Positions 51,182 through 62,579 of a DNA stretch of 64,000 nt are shown one piece after another. Made by a program: the position numbers and the translations under genes. Below the pieces are notes generated by a model that was not told the DNA's origin, did not search any database, and saw only the letters and a list, made by a program, of their open reading frames with translations. Location of the stretch: NCBI GenBank assembly GCA_963921795.1, contig OY997641.1:54223950-54287949 (forward strand), given 5' to 3'. Within the stretch, counting starts at the first letter, position 1. Each line of letters starts with the position of its first letter. The DNA is from Nannobrachium achirus. Its lineage: Eukaryota; Chordata; Actinopteri; Myctophiformes; Myctophidae.

Positions 51182-54100
51182 ATGTTGAACCCTGTGGTCA
51201 AGCTATACAGAATAGGTATGTGTCTAATTAAAGGTTTGTTATACACGAATGTGCATAATGCACTAGGTTACTTTACTGGTTACTTTACATAACATGTGTT
51301 TATAAATCTGCTATAGGCCTACTGCAATAATTATTATAACTCACAAATAAGCCTAGGCTACTCATGATGAATTATTTATAATCATAACACATTCTGATTC
51401 TGAAGCATTTCATGACTTAAGTATAGGCCTATAAATGATTGTAATCTGCTACACTGTGATTGTCCTACAGTTAAAAGCACTCACAATGTTAGCCCTGGCC
51501 TGAATACAGGACGGTCATATACATGACCGTCCTGGTGCCGCCTCAACTTGAGGAGTAGTGGGCAATCGAGCCCTTAACGGTTTGAGCTAGGAACGTCAGA
51601 TTTAAAAAATAAAGGGCTTACCTAAGCCAACTTTGATAACAATTTGACGCCGCACAACGTTCATTACACGCCGCTACCGGATTGTTGAATAAAAAGCATT
51701 TTTGTCCGAAATTATTTTGCTTAACATAGGACTTTTGCCTCTAGTGGACAGTCGCGTCATCGCATCATCTCCGTTCACTACAATGATAGCCTGGGCTGGC
51801 TTCCAATTTCGGGCTTTTGATCCGGTCGGGAGCGGAAGGGCTCCTACGTTTTTCTGTAGTCCAAAACGGACTACACTTTGGCCGGAAACAACGACCGGAA
51901 ACAGTTTTAACAAGGTTTTAACCCGTACTTGCGCATGCGCTAACTACTTGCGCATGCGCTAACTGGGTTGAAACTGTTTCCGGTCGTTGTTTCCGGCCAA
52001 AGTGTAGTCCGTTTTGGACTACAGAAAAACGTAGGAGCTCTTCCGCTCCCGACCGGATCAAACGGCCCGTTTAGTAAACGAAGACCAGGCTTTCCCCCAG
52101 CGGAAAGCCTGGTGATGCGAGGTTACTACAATGATCAACCGGAGATGACGCGACTGTCCACTAGAGGCGGAAGTCCTATGTTAAGCAAAATAATTTCGGA
52201 CAAAAATGCTTTTTATTCAACAATCCGGTAGCGGCGTGTAATGAACGTTGTGAGGCGTCAAATTGTTATCAAAGTTGGCTTAGGTAAGCACTTTATTTTT
52301 GAAATCTGACGTTCCTAGCTCAAACCGTTAAGGGCTCGATTGCCCACTACTAAAGGTACCAGGACGGTCATACATGACCGTCCTGTATTCAGGGCTATCA
52401 CAATGTAATCATAACTACCAGTAAGACACCCAGGGGCGTACCCAGGAATGAGGGTCAGGATAGGCGAAATGCCAGCCGAAATGCCAACGAGGTGCCCCCC
52501 CCAGCCCCCCCCCCCCCCCCCCCCATCGAGAAGCCCACCCCCCAGGGGAGGGGGGCGCCCATAAAAAACTCATTTTACATTTTAAATACGTTAAAGCGAA
52601 TAAATAAATAAAAACACTATTCAAGTATATTCAATGTATGGATGTTTATTCTCAAAAAGCACAGCATTACAAACAAGGCAAACATTATGCCCAAATAGTG
52701 ACACGTTTCAATTTGCGATTACAACACAACTCAATTAGTTCAAAGTAAACATGTGTCCCTTAAAATATGCCTACATGTCTCAAAACAGGAGATGGCGGGA
52801 CTTGAGCTTGAAAATATCGATAACTTCATCGTAATTCAGACCATCAGTTGCTAAGAATACACTAGCAGACGTCATGAAACCATAAGAGTCGGGTTGGAAC
52901 CTGGTATTCAACTCATTAAGTTGACAGTCTACGATCTGGTTTAACATGATGCGTAAATCCTTTTCACATTGGACTCTTGATTGTTTTCCCAGGGTAGTGG
53001 TAATGATAGCCTACTATCCTTGAATTTAGAGGGAACAAAGCATTTTCGAGCTGTAACTGCATATGATATCTATCCCACTTTACAATAGCATGTTCTATAC
53101 ATAAAGCATTTGTTTCGGTCAGGATGCTTTTATATCCTTTCAAGCTATTTTCATCACACCTAATCGCTGACAGCTGTCTTTTGAGACCATCAATTAAATC
53201 TATAGCGTCTGGTACAGTAGTCTTTTTAGACTGCAGGCCATTGGTTGCTGCATCAGAAATAGAAAACAGGTTTTTAAAGAGAACGAGAAGGAAAACAAAC
53301 TTCCTTGTTTGTATCCTAGTTAACAATGCATTTGCTTCTTCACATGATGGACCTAGATTCGTGACATAATTAGTCAAAAGGTCTAGTATAACGTCATAAA
53401 GTTCATGCACTTAAGTAACAGCATTAGCTCTTGAACTCCACCTTGTGTCACAACCACGTTCAAGTTCAAGGGGTCTCTTGTGTGGGCTGCTGGACTCTGG
53501 AAAGCAGGCTGCTTCGGTCCCCGCTGCTGTCGGTGAGTTGCTGCCGCTTGAGCCTGGTTCTGTGTCCGGGAAGCAGGCCGCCTCGGCCCATGCTGTCGGT
53601 GAGTTGCGTGCGGCGAAGGCGGCTCCAAAGCGGCGGCAGGCAGGTCTTCAGAAGGCGGCTTGCTTTTGCTGGCGGCGGTGAACTGGAGCGTCTTCTGGGT
53701 GAACTTCTTCTTAGCTGGTGGTCTCATGTTGGAGTTCAGTCAGTAATGAATCAAGGCTAGTCTGAGAGCCTGTTCTATTACAGTAGCCCACCTTTCAGCC
53801 AGGTAGAGGTGATAATGGCCCAAAATCCCCTCCCCTGCCCTGTAACACCATTATAACAAAAGACGCACTGGAACAAAAGGCGAGGAAAAGGCGAGCAGAA
53901 TTCAATTTACATCCCAATGAACTGGCTGGCTGCCTTCCCCAGCGAGTGGGCAAGGGGGGTTGAGAGACATTCTTTAAATTAGCAGGGCTTTTTGGGTGCT
54001 TGGGGGTGCTTTGGGGGCTATATTTAACATTTTCTACAGAATAAATGTAAGGCGACCGCCTTTTCGCCTTAATGAGCCGTCCGCGCCTGAAGACACCTAA

Positions 54101-57100
54101 GGGTGAAAAGCGACCTCGCCCTTTCGCCATCTGTCTTGGCCATATATGGATTCTGTGGTTCTCCTAACAGGGCATCATACAATCCCTTTTATGCCGATAT
54201 CTATCTATAAATGCGAGAAGTCTCTGCGTGTCTGTCTGTCTGTCTGTCTGTAATCCACGTATCTCGAGAACCGTTCGTCCCACCGGCTTCAGATTCGGCA
54301 TGCGCGTTCCCGGCGCGGAGTGAAGTGCTGGGCCTCGACCCGACCCGACGTGTGGTTTTCCCGAACCGGCGCGAAACGTTCGGAATCTCCTTATGCAGGG
54401 CTGATTGTTGACATCAGGCTGTTCCGGAGGAAATCGCCGCAAGCGCTGACTCATTGTGACATCACATCATAAAAGGCTCTGAGATCACGTATGCCACATG
54501 AGTCAACAAAAAATGCCATGGTTAGGTATTCTGATGTTCCTATATGGGCATAAAAGGACACAGGCAAACATATGGTCAAAACGGCTCTTATGACAACAGG
54601 TATAATGGGGTTTGCATTAAAGGGTGGGGCATTCATTCCCTATTTCAAATTTGGCACGCGCGTTCCCCGCCGCAGTTCCGGAACCGGCACTGTGTCTGCA
54701 TAGATCTCCATTTATGGGCATAAAATGGATGCAGACAGACAGATACGGATATCTCCATATATGAGCATAAATGGACACAGGCAAACAGATGGTCAAAGAT
54801 CTCCATATATGGGCATAAAATGGACGCAAAAAGACAGATACAGATATCTCCATATATGGGCATAAATGGACACAGGCAAACAGATGGTCAAAACGGGTCC
54901 TATGACAACAGGTATAATGGGGTTTGCATTAAAGGGGGAACCAGCACTGTGTCTGCAACACAGTCGGAGGCACAGACAGATACAGAGATCTCCATAACGG
55001 GCATAAAGGGACACAGGCAAACAGATACAGAGATCTCCATATATGGGCATGAAATGGATGCAGACAGACAGATACAGATATCTCCATATATGAGCATAAA
55101 TGGATACAGGCAAACAGATGGTCAATACAGGTCCTACAGAGATCTCCATATATGGGCATAAAATGGACGCAGACAGACAGATAACTCCATATATGGGCAT
55201 AAATGGACACAGGCAAACAGATGGTCAAAACGGGTCCTACAGAGATCTCCATATATGGACATAAAATGGACGTAGACAGATAGATATCCCCATATATGGG
55301 CATACATGGACACACGCAAACAGATGGTCAATACAGATCCTATGACAACAGGTATAATGGGGTTTGCATTAAAGGGCGGGGCATTCATCCCCTATTTACA
55401 TTGTTCCCGAGTTGCCCAGGGCGCCGACTAGACGCCCTGGTATCCTTAAAGGAGTAGTTCACCCCCAAAATGACTTTCTTTCTATTGATTAGTCACGCCA
55501 TGGAGAGTAGAGTTCAATAATATTTTTTGGTTTTTGTCGCATTCCTAAGATAAAAATGTGATAACAATAAATTTACCCCCATTCATTCCGGATGGTGACC
55601 CGTTTCGAAACGGGTCACCATCCGGAATCAATGGGGGTAAATTTTCTCAAATCAAATTTTTGACTTAGGAATGTGACTAAAACCAAAAAATATTATTGAA
55701 CTCTACTCTCCATGGCGTGACTAATCAATAGAAAGAAAGTCATTTTGGGGGTGAACTACTCCTTTAATAATGTATTTTTCTGGGAATGACCATATATGGA
55801 CTTTTATACCCTGATAAATCTTGTAGCTTGTCTGACTGTCAGTACAGGAAGAGATGTCACGTGACATCCTTTTTATGCCCATATATGATTCATTCTGTAC
55901 CACATCACTGTGACTCACTGACATCACACTGACATCACTTCCTGTACAGCCGGACGGACAATCAGACAGACAAGCGACAGGGTTTTTCAGGGTATAATGC
56001 GACCTTTGGTCGCAATAAAAAGCAGTCAGGTGTATGTGTATATAGGGCAGGGCTGTCCAGTGACACAAGAAGATGAAACATGTTTTTTAATGAAAAACTT
56101 TGTTACTTATTTACACAGGTGGGACAATGAATATGATACAACCTGAGGATGAATTCACTGGCAGGACAGTCCTGCACTTGGAGAGGACTGGAATCGAAGA
56201 TGCGTTTGTAGCTCAGATGCTTGTGTCAGCAAGACAGACATTTATCACCTCAGGTAAATGCCATCTAATGTCTCCTCAGTACAGTTGATTGTTCATGTCA
56301 GGCAGGGTTGTCCAAACCTTTTTTCAAAGGGGGCCACATATTAAATCACCCAAGGGCCGACTATCTTCTGACGTAATGTAGGCTACGTTCAGTCAGACCA
56401 AATAAACTAACGCCGTTAGTTATAACGCTGTTACACCCAACACTGGAAACCACAACACGCCATGTTGTAGTACTCAAAGACTACAATTTGGCCGGAACTA
56501 TCCACCGGAAACAGTTTTAACCCAAAATAATTCCCCTGTGCTCAAGGACATACTTTTAGGGCCTACCTAATAAACTCCTAGATGCGGAGTAGTTTTGCTT
56601 TTGAAAAAATAGTTTGTATATGCATATTTTAGTCCAACTCGTAGCGACTGGCAAGACTATACTAGCATTTTAATAGGGATTGGGGAAACAAACGGAGGGA
56701 ACCCAATCAAAGCAACGCCGCTTCAAGTGGTTTCCACGTTGGGTGGAAACCAAGCGGCCTGTTGTGAACGAACACCAGGCTTTCCCCCAGAAAGCCTGGT
56801 AGGCGAGGTTAAGCAGCAAGTGGTCAGACAGTGTGGTGCCGTTGCCATGTGTGCTAAATATAAGCGATTCTGGGCTTGATTTCCGAAAAGTTGCTTGTAT
56901 ACATTGATAGTTGCTGGTTGCATTTTATTTGTTGTGAGCTTGTATGGATAATTGGAGATCCCTAACAGAATCCTTTTTATGCCCATATTGGAGATCCCTG
57001 CTCTGAGTATCTGAGTGATGTCACCTGTTTATGCCCATATATGGAGATCCCTGATCTGAGTATCTGACATCACTGTGATGTCACCAGTGATGTCACAGTG

Positions 57101-60100
57101 ATGTGTCAGGGGAACCACAGTGTCAGGTGTTACCCTGTTAGTGTGACATCACAGTGAAGCCAGAGCGTGATGTCAGAGCAGCAAACCCATTCTGTTAAGA
57201 GTGGTTCCCCTGACATCACAGTGACATCAGAGCATGATGTCAGAGCGACAAACCCATAGACCGTAAAAACGTGTACACGTCCAGACGTACGGACACGGAC
57301 AAGCTGTGACGGTTCTCATAGTAAAACTGCGACCTACCGTCGCAACAATAATCATGACACATTCTAAAGGCTCAATCCCACTGGGCCAGATAACAGTTAA
57401 AAAAATCTCTTTCTCCAGATATTTTTCCATTCAAAGTGGATGGTAGATACAGATAAAAAGAATATCTACCACAGATATTTACCACAGATACTTTTATCTG
57501 AGGCAAATATTTTTTTTATCTGTATCTACCATCCACTTTGAATGGAAACATATCTGGAGAAAGAGTTTTTTTTATCTGTTCTCTGGCCCAGTGGGAATGG
57601 GCCTTTAAGCATGTCATGAGAATCAAGTATAAATGATTGTGTAGCCTACTCATGATGCAATCATAACACATAAAACCGATTATAATGACATGTAAGGTCA
57701 AGTATGATTGTACTACCCTTGTCACTCACTGCCTTTTTGTTTTGGTCAGGATCCTAGTGCTACATAATTCTCATAGTGTACTGTAATACATCCAAATTGT
57801 TATAATGCATGCAGAGTTATTATAAATCACTATAAGTAGCCATTGGGTGATTTTAAATAATTTAAAAACATGAAATACATTTTAACAACAATGCAGGCAG
57901 TGATGAACAGTGATATCCCAGTGATAAGTGCAATAGAGAACATAATAAACATGCTATATAAATGCACCAATGACAATGACGATTGATTCTGATTCTGATG
58001 GGTATGTGCCAGGCAGCATAACCCTAATGCTAAGAGTATCCTAACATTATATTTCTACTGTACCTCCTGACAATGACACTCAGACAGGCAAGCTGAAAGT
58101 GCATCTAAAACATATGTGACATAACTAGGGATGGGACGATAATCGCTAGTATTGTTTATCATGATAAAAAACACTCAAATAACCGTATTGTAGAGATTTA
58201 ATTTATCATGAAATCTTCCTCCGTCATACACTGGGATCATTTCACCTTTTATTTGCTGAGCTGCATATCTGGTACCATTTAAAACCCTCTATAATAGGTA
58301 AAATGGATCTGTAAATATACATATATACTTGATACAGTCTTTTTCCAATATCTGCCAAATCTCTTTGCCAAAAAATAGCCGATCTACAAGCTTGTAGATC
58401 TGCTATTTCTTTGGCAAATATTCTGCCCCAGGATAGTGGATGGGGATATTTTGATTATCGCGATAATATTGTTAATCGCAATAATCGTTTTCATATCGTC
58501 CCATCCCTAAACATAATTTATTATTTTCCTTCATTTCAGACCAGTCTGTACAGTCCAGCCTGCAGGTGAAGATGAGTCCTCCAGCTCCAGTGAGGACCTT
58601 TTCTATTAAGCAGGAACCTGAAGACTACAAGGACCTCAGTAAGTTTCATGCTTTCTCTTTCTTTTATTCCTTCCTGTTGTCACCCTATCGTCTTTAAACA
58701 ATAGGGTTATTATGGGAAAAAGTATCACAATAATGATGATATCATGATGATAGAGATTTGGGGGAACATAAGTGGTCATTGGGTGATTTTAAATAATGTA
58801 AAAAAGATCAAATACATGCAGGCAGTGACATGTAAACATATATTTGACAACGTTATACTTAAAAAAAAGAGCTTTGGACACGCAATGCGACGTGTTGTAA
58901 GCTGCTGGTATATCTGCTATTTTGCTATTTTTGAAAATGTTTTAAAATAAATGAAATTTTTTCAGCATGGAAATGATTATGACAAAATAATTGCGATTAT
59001 ATCAAATAACAAAATAAATTATGTAATAATTGTGTCAAAAAGTGTGTGTGCCAAGTGTGGTGTGGATTGGATATTGTTCCCTCTTGTTTGACAACCTTCA
59101 TCTACAACCCATAACTTATTCTGTTCCTTCATTTCAGACCAGTCTCTACAGTCCAGCCTGCAGGTGAAGATGAATCTTCCAGCTCCAGCCAGGACCCTTT
59201 CTATTAAACAGGAACCTGAAGACTACAAGGAAGACTACGAGGACCTCGGTAAGTTTCACGCCGTTTCATTATTACTTTATTTATTGCAATCCTTACCCTG
59301 CCTCTTTGTGGCTGTACAGCCACCAAGAAATAAGATCTGCTTAAAACCCAACAGATAAGAGTTTAGACATACGACAGTATACTTTGTAACAAATCGTTGT
59401 GGACTCACTCTTGTGCACAAACACAAAACTGGAGCAGGGGTGGAGACAGTGTCATAGGCGTGCGTCTGGAGGTTTAGTGGTGTCTAAGTGGTGGCACCTG
59501 CTGGGTTTAGTCACTGGGGGGTTTTCTGTTGTTTTGTTTAGTTTTTTCTGGGATACATTTGACACATTTCATGTTTTTCCTCTGTTCAAGGTGAAGCCAT
59601 GGACAGAGAACTGCTCCTGCAACAGATCCTCCTAATATTTAAAGAGGAAAGTGATGAGGAGGATTTCCTGGGATTCCCTGCCTCAGGTATGGATGAAGAT
59701 AGTAGTATTACAAAGAAAATGGAAAGATGGAAGAAAGAGCCTTATTCTAGTATTCGTACTCCGTATTCTGGGGGGACAAGGCTGCTTTAGCCATGCCCTT
59801 TAGTTCTAGAGCAGTGCCAGAGGAAATGAGAGATATGCCAAGCACATAGCTAAAAAGCATTGCAGATAAATAAGCGGGGTGCATTTAGTGATTTAAAAAA
59901 CAATAAAAGGACATTAAAATCAATTCTAAAACTAACAGCCTATGGCAGCCTATGGAGGGACTTTAAAATGAGGGAAATGTGTGCTCTCCGTCCGGTCTTT
60001 ATAAGCATGCGTGCTGCTTTTTTTCTTTTTTGCTTTTTAATAAAATTATAAAATTTGTTATACTAGTCCTTACCCGTTTGAAGGTATGTGCTTCAAATTA

Positions 60101-62579
60101 TGTGCAGAGTGCAGGTGATGGGGTGTGTCTAACAGTTTTCTGAAAAACATAATATATCAGTGGTTCCAACTTTGTCATGTCAAGTAACCCCAAAAAGATA
60201 TGTTTGGCCGCAGACCCCCATCTCAATCTATTCTTTTTTTTCTTCCAGGGACCCCCAGAAGCAAAGATTTTGGTTAAAAATGTTGCCTCATGCTAGTTGC
60301 AGAATAGATGCCTCGTGCTAGATGCAGAATTAGATATGCCTCATGCTAGATGCAGAAAAGATAAGATGATAAAAATGCTAATATACAGCATGCGATTTGT
60401 GAAAGTGACAAACAGGCTTCGCAGTTATGTCAGGTCTGTTCATATGCTAATGGTCATGCGGATTCAGATCAATTGCTCCAGCCACCGTGGAGATGCAGTC
60501 GGACAGACAGACAGAGATTCCGAAAATGATATGTTTGATAGTTCAACCGCGGTCTCATGCTAAAAAAGAAAGAAACAGGGATTATTTGTAAATTACGTCA
60601 GACTTTGTGCTCTATTGCGTAGTAAACAAATATAATGTTTTACAAATTACAATACAACTACATGTTATTTATGTTTGAATAATCTGTTGTTTTCTATCAC
60701 AGATACCTTCAACACAAAGTCTCTCCCAGAAAAACCCTACAGCTGTGGCCTGTGCGGGAAAAGCTTCACCCAAAAGTCTTATATTAAGATACACCAGAGA
60801 CTTCACACTGGAGAGAAGCCATACCGCTGTGACCAATGTGGGAAACGCTTCACCCAAGGGCAGCATCTTAGGAAACACCAGAAAATGCATTCTAAAGGGA
60901 AGCCTTACTGTTGTGGCCAGTGTAGGAAAAGCTTCATCAGTGAGTATCAACTAGAAACACATCAGAGAAGTCACACTATAAAAAAACCTTACTGTTGTGG
61001 CCAGTGTGGGAAAAGCTACCAACTATTCTCTAACCTTAAGAAACACAAGAAGATACATTCTGAAGAGTGCAGTAAAAGCTTCACTACAAAGTATCTCTTA
61101 GAAAAACATCAGAGAAATCACACTGGAGAAAAACCTTACTGCTGTGACCACTGTGGGAAATGCTACAAGCTAGTGTCTAACCTTAAGAAACACAAGAAGA
61201 TACATTCTGAATTAAAGCCGTTGTGCTGTGGCCAGTGTGGGAAAAGCTTCACCACAAAGCATGATCTTGAGAAACACCAGAGAATTCACGCCGGAGCAAA
61301 GCCTTACTGCTGTGACAAATGTGGCAAAAGTTTCAAACACGTTTCTACCCTTAAGACGCACCAAAAAATACATTCTGATGTGAAGCCTTACTGCTGTGAA
61401 GAATGTGGGCAGAGCTTTCTTCATAAACAAAGTTTAAAGAAACATCAGTACAGCCATACTGGAGAGAAGCCTTTTGACTGTGAACTGTGTGGGAAGAGTT
61501 TAGCGAGCTCACACTCATTGGCGCTTCATATGCGCCTCCATACTGGAGAGAAACCTTATGACTGTAAACATTGTAAAAAGCGTTTTCGTCAACAGTCAAA
61601 TTTAACAAGGCATCAGCGCGTCCATACTGGAGAGAAGCCTTACTGCTGTGGCCAGTGTGGGAATAGTTTTGCGGACAGAAATATATTGAATATCCATCTG
61701 CGCTTGCATACTGGAGAGAAACCTTATAAGTGTGACCAATGTGGCAAGAGTTTTCGTCAACCGTCAAATCTAAAGGTTCATCAGCGCATCCATACTGGAG
61801 AAAAGCCTTACTGCTGTGGCCAGTGTGGAACCAGGTTTACTCACTCTTATTCATTAGATCTTCATCTGCTCCTCCATGCTGGAGAGAAGCCTTTCCACTG
61901 TGAACTGTGTGGCAAGAGCTTTCGTTCTTCAAGTAAATTGCATTTTCATAAGCGCGTCCATACTGGGGAGAAGCCTTATTGCTGTGACCAGTGTGGAAAA
62001 CGCTTCACCAAACGTTGTAAACTTAAGGAACACCAGAAAATACACACTGGTTTGACGCCTTACTGCTGCGAAGAATGTGGGAAGTGCTTTCGTCATTCAA
62101 GTGCATTAAAGTATCACAATCGCATCCATACTGGAGAGAAGCCTGAACAATGTGAACAATGTGGGAAGAACTTTCGTCACGCAAGCCAATTAAAGAGTCA
62201 TCAGCGCATCCATACCGGAGAGAAGCCTTACTACTGTGACCAGTGCGAGATAAGCTTTAGACACTATTGTGGTCTAAAGTCACACCAGAAATGTAAGCAT
62301 TCTGTAGAGAAACCTTACCGCTGTGACCAGTGTCCGAAAAGCTTCAAATTACCTTCTATTCTCAAAATACACAAGAGAATCCACACTGGAGAGAAGCCTT
62401 ACTGCTGTGAACAATGTGGGAAGAGTTTTATTCAGTCTCATCATTTAAAATGTCATAAGTGCATCCAGATTGAAGAGCACACAGCAGGGACGTGCAGTGA
62501 ACACAATATTTTAAAACCCCATACACCAGGATCTGAGCTAGGTCCCAGCTCAGACAGGATTAACACAGGATTGTGTTGA
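51182..62579 (+). CDS. Poly-C2H2 zinc-finger protein with duplicated SUMO-motif exons
   Basis: Six coding exons: 51182-51215, 56119-56253, 58540-58638, 59138-59248, 59591-59686, 60703-62579. All introns are GT-AG and phase 1; the total is 2352 nt, 783 residues. The start has A at -3; a second in-frame ATG lies in exon 2 (56128) and could be used instead. Exons 3 and 4 are tandem duplicates, each encoding an SIKQEPEDYK block with a psi-K-x-E SUMO consensus (Lys80 and Lys113). Exon 5 is acidic. Exon 6 encodes 21 C2H2 modules joined mostly by TGEKPY linkers, with no KRAB, SCAN or BTB domain visible. The expected role is nuclear sequence-specific DNA binding; the target is unknown. A polyadenylation signal lies at 62889-62894. 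I cannot assign an orthologue. Confidence 0.88.
51490..52397. mobile_element. Mutator-like foldback MITE with 9-bp TSD
   Basis: Element from TAGCCCTG to CAGGGCTA, flanked by TCACAATGT at 51481-51489 and 52398-52406. The arms of about 440 bp are nearly perfect inverse copies around a centre with two TTGCGCATGCGCTAACT units. The outermost arms also contain a small palindrome GGACGGTCATACATGACCGTCC. The 9-bp duplication and long arms point to Mutator-like elements. Related fragments lie at 56460-56530 and 56720-56815. Confidence 0.8.
52498..52525. repeat. Poly-C tract next to a hAT-type end
   Basis: C-rich tract 70 bp inside a CAGGGGCGTACCCAGG sequence (52431), which looks like the end of a fish hAT element. 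Confidence 0.7.
52780..53727 (-). pseudogene. Internally deleted ZMYM1/hAT-like transposon protein relic
   Basis: The minus strand carries three collinear pieces in different frames. 53383-53727 begins MRPPAKKKFTQKT and is proline/alanine/glutamine-rich. 52964-53410 shows LGPSCEEANALLTRIQTRK and DAIDLIDGLKRQLSAIRC. The last piece to 52780 shows LRIMLNQIVDCQLNEL and FQPDSYGFMTSAS. These match the N-terminal and C-terminal parts of ZMYM1-like (hAT-related) transposon proteins from memory of the family; the middle is missing. It lies in intron 1 of the zinc-finger gene. Confidence 0.6.
54535..55390. repeat. CArG-rich satellite array, second block
   Basis: Same unit as at 19940-20600. Perfect CCATATATGG boxes start at 54803, 54850, 55037, 55146, 55187, 55249 and 55290; CCATTTATGG at 54708 also fits the CArG rule. 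Units include GGTATAATGGGGTTTGCATT. Confidence 0.85.
55446..55767. mobile_element. Near-perfect foldback MITE with TTAA target
   Basis: AGGAGTAGTTCACCCCCAAA and its inverse are bounded by TTAA at 55446-55449 and 55764-55767. The arms meet at ACCCGTTTCGAAACGGGT. TTAA targets are typical of piggyBac; no transposase is present. A fragment of the same type lies near 20706. Confidence 0.8.
57320..57346 (+). repeat. Isolated 3' hairpin of the pearl-like family
   Basis: ACTGCGACCTACCGTCGCAAC preceded by an ACGGACACGGACAAG stretch. It is the 3' end of another copy, with the body (56950-57320) full of GTGATGTCA repeats and one CArG box near 57036. Confidence 0.45.
57365..57607. mobile_element. Foldback MITE with AAAGGC...GCCTTT ends
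   Basis: Inverted arms of about 110 bp (TCCCACTGGGCCAGA; TACCATCCACTTTGAATGG). It lies in intron 2 of the zinc-finger gene. Confidence 0.7.
58126..58509. mobile_element. MITE with TAGGGATGGGACGAT ends
   Basis: Inverse end ATCGTCCCATCCCTA. Imperfect 8-bp flanks GACATAAC and AACATAAT suggest a hAT-type insertion. It carries the palindrome ATCTACAAGCTTGTAGAT with AAATAGC/GCTATTT borders (about 58374-58408). Confidence 0.6.
58540..59248 (+). CDS. Tandemly duplicated exons 3 and 4 of the zinc-finger gene
   Basis: 58540-58638 and 59138-59248 share DQSVQSSLQVKM/NQSLQSSLQVKM starts, SIKQEPEDYK, and identical CTTCATTTCAG acceptors and GTAAGTTTCA donors. Exon 4 has four extra residues (EDYE). Both are phase 1-1, so either can be skipped without a frame change. 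The intron between them (about 500 bp) holds no other exon. Confidence 0.88.
59687..60702. other. Intron 5 of the zinc-finger gene, repeat fragments
   Basis: No exon seen. A 'CAGTGGTTCCAACTTTGTCATG' hAT-like remnant lies near 60160, and 60290-60555 holds CTAGATGCAGAA units plus a GGACAGACAGACAG tract ending in ATCTCATGCT-like sequence. This is the inverse complement of the repeat at 10190-10425. Confidence 0.45.
60703..62579 (+). CDS. Zinc-finger array exon (21 C2H2 modules)
   Basis: Single exon typical of poly-zinc-finger genes. Nineteen modules are canonical. Module 5 (near 61060-61110) has lost its linker and first cysteine, leaving ECSKSF. Module 19 has an HX4H spacing (HQKCKH). Module 21 lacks the last histidine (HKCIQ). 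Many modules begin YCC, so an extra cysteine precedes the first ligand. A 40-residue tail without fingers follows. Confidence 0.9.

Larger units (their letters stand above)
54092..56020 (+). mobile_element. Hairpin-ended element with CArG satellite (zinc-finger gene intron 1)
   Basis: The 5' region GAAGACACCTAAGGGTGA resembles the family start, and the 3' end GCGACCTTTGGTCGC (to about 56013) is the family hairpin. The interior holds a diverged 469-bp-type unit (54270-54520), a CArG array with seven CCATATATGG boxes between 54803 and 55299 plus outliers at 54140 and 55790, and the inserted MITE at 55446-55767. Confidence 0.55.

Noticed and set aside
60669-60950. Minus-strand frames across the zinc-finger exon (also 61212-61767)
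   Set aside because: They are antisense shadows of the C2H2 array and show no features of their own.
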